Of a stretch of DNA of 64,000 bases, positions 37,001-49,000 are shown in pieces; the first letter of the stretch is position 1; each line of letters begins with the position of its first letter. A model generated the notes under the pieces. It made no database searches and was not told where the DNA came from. It saw only the letters and a list, made by a program, of their open reading frames with translations. The stretch covers positions 45,806,010 through 45,870,009 of the forward strand of contig OX352763.1 of assembly GCA_947095585.1 (NCBI GenBank), read 5' to 3'. Source of the DNA: Nephrocerus scutellatus (taxonomy: Eukaryota; Arthropoda; Insecta; Diptera; Pipunculidae). Position numbers and translations under genes: made by a program.

Positions 37001-40000
37001 TGTGTATCTCCGATGGACAAACCTTTTTGTAAAAATTTTGGAGACCCTGGCCTCCGGGGTCGTGAGGCTTAAAAAACTTTTTTAAAAAACTTAACCCGAT
37101 TTTCTTCAAATTTTATATACGTGTTTATTTGAAAAAATTTTGGAGACCCCAGTGTCATGAGCCCCAACAAATTTTTTAAAAAAATTAACCCGAATTTTTT
37201 CAAATGTTATACACGCTGTTTTCTCCGATGGACAACACTTTTTCTAAAAACTTTGGAGACCCCGGCCGGGGTCGTAGAACCCATACTAATTTTTTAAAAA
37301 AATTAACCCGACTTTCTTCAAAAATTTACACACTGCTGTACCCACGAAGGACAACAATTTTTGTAAATATTTTGGAGTCCCCAGGCCACATGTGGCTCCA
37401 TACAAATTTTGTTTAAAAAATTAACCCGACTTTCTTCAAGTTTTATACACGGGTGTATCTCCGATGGACAACACTTTTACAGACAGACGGACCCTTTGGT
37501 CGTGGGTTCTCATACAAATTTAAAATAAAAATTAACCCAATTTTTTGAGCGAATGGGCCCTGAGGCCCGAGGAGTGCCCGTATAATAATAATATTCGGCG
37601 CGACAGACCATTGCGGTCCAAGGCCTAGCTTCTCGCGACCATTTGTGTTGCGCATGTATATTTTTGGACACAAATGGAAGGGACCTACCATTTAAGGCCG
37701 GATCCGAACGGCGAATTAAGAAGCTATCCGTGACAAGCGAGAGGTGGGACACCGTGAAAATACTTTTGGTGTTACTGGGATTCGAACCACGAACCCCCTG
37801 CTCAGTAGCCATGCTCATTTCCACTGAGCCACGGCGCCCACGGAGTGCCCGTATAAATTTTTAAAATATTAGCCCGATTTTCCTCAAATTTCAAACATAT
37901 GTTTATCCCGATGGACAAAAGTTTTTGTAAATTTTTTGGAGTGAATGAGCCCTGAGCCCAGGGGACGGGGCCATATAATTTTTTTTTGAAATTAGCCCGA
38001 TTTACTTTAAATTTTATGTGTATCTCCGATAGACCGAACTTTTTGTAAAAATTTTTGGGTTTTTTATTTGAATTTTTTTCCCATACAAAGTTTTTTTTAC
38101 ACATGTGTATCTCCGGTGAGAACAGTTTTGAAAAGTGAAGTGAAAAGTGAAGGGGGCTCTAATATTAATATTTTCAAAATTAACACGGTTGAAACTTTGC
38201 ACACATATGTATCTCCTATTAGAGAATTTGCATGAAAAATTTAAATTTTTATGGGTTGTTTTTTATGATATATTGTTCTAGTTCTGATATTTCCCATTAA
38301 TGTTTAATTTGGAAAAAAATGACAAACTAGAGAAAAACATTAAGCAGTTCATTTTATCAAAAATGCTCTAAGAGGCATATTCTTCGGCGCATCTTTTGTG
38401 ATGTTTTAGCTGGTTAAGCTAAGATGAGCTGGGCCAGGATTCTGTGTGTGCGATAATGTTAAAATTATCATAATAAAGAAATGTCAAATTTAGTGAAAAA
38501 ACTAAAATATTTTAATATAAACATTTTGTCGATGAGAAAATATTTTTTTTCATAATCATTATCACCGACACAGAATCCTGGCCCTGGGCAGGCTATAAAT
38601 TACCTCTCTCAATTTTTCGTTTCTGGATAAAGAATTAGCTTTACCCGGCGACGGTGCATACGTTATTTCTTCTCCTTGATGAGCTAAAGCTAAAAATAAA
38701 AATAATAATGGTCTTAATTTTAAAGAGCATCGAAAAAGCCGGCTTAAATTTCGAATCATATTTAGCAAATACGTAATAATAAATAACCCATTGTGCTGAT
38801 AACAGAATTTAAAAAAAAATTATTTACAAAGATGACTGAAATAAAAACAGTAAAGTACGAGTATCATAGAAGAAAACAAGTAATGGTAAAAAAAACTTAT
38901 TTTTTCGGGTACAAACTTTTATGGAATAATCGACACACGCACACAGTCCTTTTACATTTTATTTTTTGGCAACAACCGCCAAATTATCTGTTTCAGAGTA
39001 TTTTCCTGTCCACGCATCACACGCGCCACACACGACTCGCGACACGTGCGAAAGAAGTTGAAAAAAATGTTCACCCATCACGAGCGCCACGCGGGTTATG
39101 TCGATCTCGCCGTCACAACACACTTATGGCATTCCAATAAATTAGATGACATAAATTATGAAATTGCAACGTAAAGCATAAAAGTAAAGTTCAATTGAGT
39201 TCTTCAAACTCAATCAAAAAACGTAAATGTAATTAAAACCGAATTTCAACATAATGCAAAAAACTAGAGTTCAACTGAGTTCTTCAAACTCAATTGAAAA
39301 AACGGAAATGTAATTTAATCTAAATTGCAACATAAAGAAAAAAAAACAACCCATAAAAATTAAAATTTTTCATCTAAATTCTCTAATCGCAGAAATTGAT
39401 ATGGGAGCCCCTCGATCCTGGGCCATTTTTTTTTATTGTAGGAGAAAATCATCGAAACAGACATTTGACATCAGATGTTAAAATTGAAAAAGCTCAGATC
39501 ATTTTATTCTGAGCAATTAGAGCACGACCATACTCTGAGCAAATAAGAAACACGAACATTTATCTTGAGAACTCTTTGACTGCTCTGAACTAATTTATGA
39601 AAACGCCAAATGACAGAATATTGTGAAAACTTGTTGTTCTATCTGTAAGTTGATATCGACAACAAAAAAAACGACATCAATAAAAATACAATTCAGTATA
39701 TAATAAAAATGTAAGTTGAAGTAAGCATAAAACATTTATGTCTCGTTTCATTTGCTGGGTTCATTTGTGCGTGCGCTAAGATTTCTCTCTCTCTCTCCAC
39801 CACCACCAAAACCATGCAGCGCAGCCGACTGCGCAGCACACACCGCACACAGTCCATAAAGGGCGACGAATATCTGATGCCAGTACAGATATTTAAAAAA
39901 TGTATAAGGGCCTTGCGGCCGAACCCGGGACCCGATCACTACCAAATTTTCGAAAAAGTATTGTTTATTGGGTATACACATGTGTGTTTCAATAAAATCG

Positions 40001-43000
40001 GGCTGTAGGAAGTGGGTTAAAAATTGATCGCAAGAATCCACCACAAATCCACAAACCCACAAACACACGACAAGTGAAGTTAATATAGAGAATTTAAAAA
40101 TTAAGTTCAACTGAGTTCTTCAAACTCAATTGAAAAAAGAGAAATATAATTCGAGCTGAATTGCAATGCAAGCAATTAATTTTAAGGTATTGTTAAAGCA
40201 TTAACAAGAATGTAAAATCAGTCTTAAGATTCAATTAGTAAAATAAAGTCGATTCCTGGTAAACGTAGAAAATTGTTTTTTTTTTCAAACGGAATATAGA
40301 CCACCAAAATTGGCGCAGTCGGTTAACTTATTATCAAAAGATATTAATGTCGATCCTAACTCCTCTAAAGCACTAAATAAATAAATTTATTTGTTTTGTT
40401 GTCCGAAGACAATAAAATCAATCACCAAAAATATTAATAATTTTAAATTTAAATCAAAAACAAAATTTTTATTTGTACAAAATACCTACGTGAAGTGCAT
40501 AGAAAAAAGTATACATACATTTGTGAATGCCGAAAAGCAGTGCAAAAAGAAAGAAGAGTGAAAAATCTTAAACGTTTGCTTACAATACAAGAAATCAAGA
40601 CATTGACGACACTGAAACAATCAAGATGCCAGGCGAAAACAACGGGATTCCAGTTAGTGAACTTATTTATAAAAGAAGCGGCAAAAATAAAGGAGTACAA
40701 CGGAGATGAAAAGTATGACTTATCATCCTTTATACGGGAGGTGGAGCTTGTCCTCCCACTTTTCAACAACAACCCACAATTAAAAGAATTTATATACCAA
40801 CGCTACATACGTAACAAAATCCAAGGAGCAGCTCTTCGATGTATCAGGTAGTTAGGACCTAACCCAACCTGGGAAGGAGTCAAGGGTGAACTGATCAAAA
40901 ATTTCGGAATAAGAGATACATATCACAACCTACACCACGAAGCAATAACATGCAAACATATTTCCGTATGTTTATATTATCGCAATTTAAGAAACATTCT
41001 AGACAAATTAAACACCAAATACGAATTCGATAATTCAGAACCCAATGAATTTTCTCCTAACTCAAATGAATCAATTATTTTAAAAATATTTTTGAATGGT
41101 ATTAACCCGCATTTTAAGCAAGCATTATCTATAGTAGAAACATAACAAACATAAGAGAAGCGTATTACGTTCTAGAAGAAACAGGCATGCTTAGGCATTA
41201 CGACAAATATAATAAATTTTTTACAAAAAGTGTTTTTCATCGGAGATACATAAGTATATAAAATTTAAAGAAAGTCGGGTTAATTTTTTTAAAAAAATTT
41301 GAAGCCCGGGCCCGGGGTCTCCAAATTTTTTACAAAAAGTGTAGTCTATCGGAGATACACATGTGTTTTAAATTTGAAGAAAATCGGGTTAACTTTTTTA
41401 AAAAAAGGTATGGGGCCCCACGAACCCGGGCCCGGGATCTCCAATTTTTTTACAAAAAGTGTTGTCTATCGGAGATACACATGTGTATTAAATTTGAAGA
41501 AAATCGGGTTAATTTTTTAAAAAAAGTTATGGGGCCCCACGAACCCGGGCCCGGGGTCTCCAAATTTTTTACAAAAGGTGTTTTCTATCGGAGATACACA
41601 TTTGTATAAAAATTTAAGAAAATCGGGTAAATTTTTTAAAATATTTGTATGGGACCCCGAGGTCCGAGGGGCCTGAAATTTTAATAGAAAGTATTGTCAC
41701 CGGAAATATACATGTGTGCAAAATTTCAATAAAATCGGGCTATGGGAAGTGGGTTAAAAATTGATCGCAAGATTTCATGACACACAAATCCACACACAAA
41801 CCACACACAAACCCACAAACACACGGACACGCGAAGTTAATATAGAGAATTTAAAAACGAATACCTTAGACAAGACAACCATAGGGAAAATCCATTAGGA
41901 TATAGTAAAAATTTAAATCAAAACTCAGCACAACAATGACAAAACAATTACTCAAATCATAATCACCCCAAACCAGAATATACAAATAATCCATTTAACC
42001 AAAATAATTCAAGGCAGTACAGACAAAATTGGGAAAATAATAATCACAACATCAGGAGTTCTAGGCAAACTAGGCAGACTTATAACGAACCAATGGAAGT
42101 CGATCATTTACAATCAGAGGAGGTAAATTTTCATTGGACAGGCCCACATCGTGTCTACCGATAGTGGAATTGACCATAAATAAGGAGAAAATAAGATGTC
42201 TGATCGACACAGGATGAGGAAATACATTCATTAGAAGAATCAAGCTTAGATCAGAGTACCTTCCAAAAATTAGAAAGAGAAGATATGAACCAAGGGGAGA
42301 AAAGAGAACTCGCAAAATTAATCAATAAAAATAAAGACTTGTTTTTTCATGAGGGGCAAAAACTTAGTCATACTCGAAATTATAACCACATCCGAAAAAC
42401 CAGTATATTCAAAAATATACAGATATCCCCAAATTCATGAGGATGAGATAAACAAACAAATGAAGGAAATGCTGTCACAAGCCATTATCAGAGAAAGCAA
42501 TTCCCCATACAACTCTCCGTTATGGATCGTTCCTAAGAAGATCGATAGCTCCGGGAAGAAAAAATGGAGAATCGTTATAGATTATAGGAAACTTAATGAA
42601 GTTTCCGTGAGTGATAAATTCCCAATCCCCAACATAGATACTATATTGGATAAGTAAGGAAGGGCTCAATACTTCACTACGTTAGACCTTGCAAAAGGTT
42701 TTCATCAAATGTTAAATAAAAAAGAAGACAGGAAAAAACCGCATTTTCGACTCCACTAGATCACTAGGAGTTCGTTAGTATGCCGTTTGGACTGAAAAAC
42801 GCCGCGACAACGTTCCAACGCCTCATAAATTCCGTCCTTAGGGAATACATTAACACAATCTGCGCAGTATATCTCGACGATATACTTATCTTCAGTACAT
42901 CAATAGAGGAACACACCTCCAACATCCAAAAAATATTAAATAAAATTAGGGAACATAATCTTAAAATTCAGGTAGACAAATGCAATTTTTTCAGTAGAAG

Positions 43001-46000
43001 TACAGAATACCTTGGGCATATATTAACAACAGACGGAGTTAAGCCGAATATGAGTAAAATCGAAAATATTCAAAAACTTAAATTACCCGATTCCCAAAAA
43101 CAGATTAAGTCATTCTTAGGAATGACCGGCTATTATCGAAAATTCGTCAAAGACTACGCAAAGGTAGCCAAATATTGTATGACCAAATATTTGGAAAAAA
43201 AACCACTAAAACCACATTGAAAACAACTTTATGACCGACATATTTCGTAGGTTCCTAAAATCAGGCAAAGTAGTCATTTTTTCTGAATTACCACGCCATG
43301 AATATAACAAAGTCCAAAAAAAATTAATAGAATTATTCAACACAAGTTTAAAATTTTATAAATGCACGCACCATGCAAAGGAAAGGAAACATATAGGTAT
43401 ATTGCAACATACCATAGAAACGAAACAGGACATGCAGGAATAAATGAAAATTACGAAGGACTTAAAAAACTCATATACTTGAACAATTTAAAACGATACA
43501 TTCAAAAATATATAAACAATTGTGGCACATGTAACAGAGCAAAATACGACAGAAAGCCAATCAAGCCAAAATTTGACCTAACTGAAATTCCAAGCGACAT
43601 AAGTCAGAAAGTCCACGTAGATATATATATATATATATATATAAAACCAAAAAACATAGCTTTCTATCCTTTATAGACAAGTTCTCAAAACATGCGGCTG
43701 TCTTTTTTCTAGAAGATAGGAACAGTGTTACAATTGTAGAGAAATAACGGTTATATTTTTCTATTTAAGGGAAACTACTGATTTTGGATAATGAATTCAA
43801 TTTAGTAAACGTTAAGGAATTTCTTAGATTAGAAGGAGTAGAAACTCACTTTACAAAGCCTAACAGTCGTACAGGCAATGCGGACATAGAAAGGTTTCAT
43901 AATACTATGGGAGAAAAACTTAGAGTCTTAGAAACTTAAAATTCTGAATTGCCAATACAAGAAAGAATCTTTAAATGCGTAGAATGGTATAATAAATCCA
44001 CTCACTCAGTTAAAAAAGCAAAACCTATTAATGTAGTAGAGGGAAAAGTTGATAAAAAACAAATAGAAAAACTTTTGAAAGAAAATAAAGAAAAGATTAT
44101 TAACAAACGAAATGAGAAACGCGAATCTTATCAACAAAATCCAGAGGAAGGTTATGTTAAGAACTATAAAGAAATTGAAATTGAAGAACATTTAGGTACA
44201 ATTGACGAAAATAATCATAATATCATATCTAATTTAAACAAGAATATTCAGATTAATAATCATTTCAATGAGACCTTTAACAAAATTAAAGAAACCATAG
44301 AAGCAGACAGAGACAAGATCTTAGAAAAATTCAATGATATTAGGACAAATAATGAGAAAATTTACAAAGATCTTATCTACTTAGACACATTACTTAAAAT
44401 TAAAATACTTGGAGATAATATAGAACATGTTCAGAACAACATTGCATCGTCAAGAATGAATCTTATGAATAGTAATATTTTGGCAAGTGAAGAAATATGA
44501 AATAGAAAATATGACATTGATTTATACAAATTACAGAACATTAGATTAGGTAGTGCAGAATAAAAGGAGAAGAAATTATTTTTGCTATAAAAATCTCGAG
44601 AGATATGCTTAAAGTTAAACGCTCAGTTGCTACACTAATAACAAATTTGAAGAATTCGTATTTAAAAATCAAGAAATTGTAACTATAAATAATATTTCAT
44701 ATGACTTTAATGGAGATGTAAATGATAGAGAATTAAAAGAATCTAACCTTTGCATTTATCAAATGCCTTAAAATTTGGAATAAAAAACCTAAAATCATGG
44801 AAATTCATTCAAATTCATTGTTACTTAAAAATCAAAATAAAACTATACTAACAAGTTCATTTGACGAATCCCTTTTATTTTTTTTTAAATATAAATCAAT
44901 CAAAGTAACAATTAACAATGAGACTCAGGAGGTTTTCAGAGGGAGGGTTATGTCGATCTCGCCGCCACAACACACTTATGGCATTCCAATAAATTGGATG
45001 ACATAAATTATTAAATTGCAACGTAAAGTATAAAAGTAAAGTTCAATTGAGTTCTTCAAACTCAATCAAAAAACGGAAATGTAATTTAAACCAAATTTCA
45101 ATATAATGCAAAAAATTAGAGTTCAACTGAGTTCTTCAAACTCAATTGAAAAAATAGAAATATAATTTGAACCGAATTGCAATGCAAGCAATTAATTTTA
45201 TGGTATTGTTATAGTATATTACAGAACGAGCAAGTCGTGTACGCTATTTTTCACGCGTCCAAACCGGTTTTTTTTGCTAAATCGAGAGAGAAGCAGAAAT
45301 GTGAGAATGTGTGTTCGCTGTGACTGCAGTAAATAACAAAGAAATGAATTTTTCACGCGTCCAAACCGGTTTTTCTGTTAAATCGAGAGAGAAGCAGAAA
45401 TCACAAACGACAAACAAAAGAGAATTCTTGCTCATGCGCAATGTGTTCGCTGAGATTGTAGTAAATAACAAAAGACGTTTATATCATAACATAACTAGTA
45501 TTGTTATGGGCTACTTTCGAGGCTAGTTTATAGCGTACGAAACAGTCACTTTCGTCTATGGGCGTGTGAAAAAGCATTAACAAGAATGTAAAATCAGTCT
45601 TAAGATTCAATTAGTAAAATAAAGTTGATTCCTGGTAAACGTAGAAAATTGTTTTTTTTTTCAAACGGAATACAGACCACCATAATTCGCGCGGGTTATA
45701 AAAAATAAAAAATTTGGGACTTAGAATATAGACACAAAATTTCAGCTCTCTAGGTTGTGTGAAATGTGGTCGTGTAAAATGACCTCAAATTAGTCGAAAA
45801 TACAGACAAACAGGGGTCAAGTTAAATAAAAGTTTTTAAAAATGGTATCATTTTTAAAAAGTTGCCAACCATACAACACATTAAAAAAACACAGATATGT
45901 ACATATATGCCTATTATGTCAATGCATCTGTACAATTTTATGTGTTTGGAATTTCAAAACGATGTATATATATGCAGATATTGTGTGTTAAGCGGAATTG

Positions 46001-49000
46001 CGGGTCAAGTGCGAACCCAAAGAACTAATTTTATTAGATTTTTGTTTTTCAATTTTATCAATTATCGATTATCTATCGTAAAAGTAAGTTTTCAGCTTTT
46101 CTATTTTTTAGCATCGGGAAAGAGCTTAAATTTTGTGCGCAGCTAAGTATCATGGAACATTTCTGAGTAGCAACGTCTGACGCATGTGACGCGTGTGGCG
46201 CGTATAGCGCGTGTGTCGTGTGTATTTTGACACGGTAGAATGGCAGTTAATGGGTCTTTTTTAGTTATCATAAGCCAATAATCACATGAATAAAAGAACA
46301 TGAAACTTATTAAATTATAAGTTTACAAAATATCTTTATCAAAATTATTGCACAATATTATAATTTCCTATGTAATACGAACTAACTCCTCGTGAGTACT
46401 ATCACTCTTATTTTTTTAGTTCGGTTTTTGTTTTGGCTCTACGCTTAATTTACTCTTTGTGTGCTGCCGCTATAGTACATACTGTGAGATTAATTATCAA
46501 AGAGCAAAGTCTTGTGTACTTATATATATTATACATATATATGTGTGGGCGCCGTGGCTCAGTGGAAATGCGCATGGCTATTGTGCAGGAGGTTCGTGGT
46601 TCGAATCCCAGTAACACCAAAAGTATTTTTCACGGTGTCCCACCTCTCTCGAATGGGTGACAAACGTTCCGAGAGTAATAACTTGTCACGGAAAGCTTCT
46701 CACAATTCGCCGTTCGAATCCGGCCTTATATTGTAGTTCCCTTCCATATGTGTCCAAAAATATAAATGCGCAACACAAATGGTCACGAGAAGCTAGGCCT
46801 TGGACCGCAATGGTCTGTCGCGCCAAATATTATATTATATATATATATATATATAAATATAAATATATTTTAAATTTAGATTATAAAAGCAGTAAATAAA
46901 TGATTGAAGACAATAATTTTTTCGAAAAATGGTGTCTGGAAAAACAAAAAAAAAATTAGAAACCGCCTAAACTTAGCTTTGTAGTATTCATTTGAAGAAG
47001 CAATTTGTCGAAAAGAAAAAGTTTATTTCTCGAGAAAATGTTTTGTTGGTTTCTTTGAAATGAGCATATTATATGCGCATATTTATGTACATAATAGCCG
47101 TGTCCCATGTATAATTAGCAGTCTGCTCAAGGATGACTTTTGCATTCAGTGAGGCAACATCCTTAGCTAGCTGTTCAGTTCAGCAATAATAATTATTGTT
47201 AAAATCAACAGAAAAAAGGAGAGATAACGAATCCAATAAATTTTAGTCTTGGAAAATAAGGAATTGTCTGAGCTCTCAGTGAGAAATCCGATATGATAAT
47301 TATATGGTTGAAAATACGGAGGAATCCTTACATGGGACACGTCTAATTTTTATGTAGATATTTGGCTCGGTAACATATAAGTGCAATTACACAAAATACT
47401 ATATCCTGGTAGCGATGATGGTGTGGTAAATTGTAAAGATTTTTCCGATTTATTTTGATCTGAGAAATCATTTTCCAATGCTATATCTGCCACATCTTTT
47501 GGTCGATTGCTTGGCGCTGCAAAATATATTTAAACATAATTTATCATAATGTATTAGGTATTAAGTCGTTTTTCTATACTCAAAAAACTCACAATTTACT
47601 TTTTCGGATATTCCATGCTGATCGTCGGCTTTGGATTCATTCATACTAATATTATTCTCTTGATCTTCAAGTAAATTTGTGATCTTTTGCGGGGAGCATT
47701 TAAATTTCTTCTTCTTCCTAGTCTTATCTTTTACTCGTTTTACATGAATGTCACTGTAAAGTTTTATAGTTGATTTAATAAAAAAAGACTTTCGTCATTA
47801 CACATGCCTGCTCGCTTGAGTTGATGGTTTCCCGCCATAACCGCTACTCCCAGATAAATGGCTGCCACTAAGTCTAGATTTAGAGCTTCCGCTGTTAATT
47901 AAAAGTATGAGTGCAAGTGAATTTATAAATTTCGGCAGGGTTATATTTGTAATATCTAGAGCTAGAGGTTAAAATTTTCTTTTGCTGTTAAAATTTAGAT
48001 GTCTTGCATTGAGGAACTTTTGGAGCTTCATGTTCTACATTATAAACCAAAATAAGAAACCATTCACCACTCGGTTGAATTAATCAATCATTATGAAAAC
48101 CGTATAACCGATAATAGGGAATATATCATTTTATATTTTCTAATTCTTAGTCTTAGTGGATAAGTTTCTTTTTTGAAAAAATTTTACTATAAATTAAATC
48201 TATCGAAAGAAAACGACACTAAAGTTTTTTTTAAACATATAAATAAAATAAAAATATTGCTGTAAGCTGATTTGAAAGAATTGTGTTCTGGTATGATGTT
48301 AGTTAAAACTTAAATTCCGTTCAATGTCAAACCTATCTAAAACATATCTATAACAGTTTATGCTGTTACGAAAAGAACTTGGTAGTAGTAAAAAGGAATA
48401 AGAATAAGTATAAGAATTAGCCTAGACTCACGGCAGTTCAGTTCTTATTTGGAATTCAACCAGAGCAGTTGAAAAGCTACCAGGTAAAGGAATAGTAGTG
48501 AAATACGAGTATTGTTGCAATACGTTTTTTTTGTACTTAGAAAAGTAATCACCAGTGTAATTTGTGAACTTTTGTTATTTTGACTGTTTGTTTAATTAAG
48601 TCGTAATTTATAGATTAATAAACTTGTGTTGTGTTTTATTTGCAAAATCCTCTACGAACTCGGAAGCCAAAATTCCGTAACAACACTAACAACTTTTGAC
48701 TAAACGATAGATTAATTTTTATTATCAAAACGCAAGATAGGGTTATTTTTAAATGAACCAAATACAAAGATTTTCCTTTGTACATTGTATATTGTCTTGA
48801 GCACCGCTGGTGGAAGAAACAATAAAACAGTGACAAGCAGGAAACGTTCCTGCGGTGTTCCAGCGAATCTATTGATTTCGCTATATTTGCATCACCGATA
48901 AGTTTTATCGCGCGGTTTTGTATTCTATCTATCTGATGCAAAGTTGTTTTAGGCGCAATATATGGCAATTATGGCAATTGTACTCAAGTTTTGCGTGAAA

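Larger units (their letters stand above)
39094..45687 (+). mobile_element. Gypsy-type (errantivirus-like) LTR retrotransposon, decayed
   Basis: Two LTRs bracket gag, protease, reverse transcriptase, integrase and envelope remnants in the usual order. A 4-bp CGCG repeat flanks the whole element (39090-39093 and 45688-45691) within an alternating purine/pyrimidine site, typical of gypsy-type integration. Many stops, a missing RNase H region and a large deletion between integrase and envelope show it is dead. Rep-A elements sit in the 5' LTR and in gag, and another insert lies in the 3' LTR. Confidence 0.88.

Noticed and set aside
46547..46618. Free-standing tRNA gene
   Set aside because: A and B boxes are good, but the same head is joined to the same non-tRNA body at 37.6 kb and flanked by a target duplication there. 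It is a SINE head.
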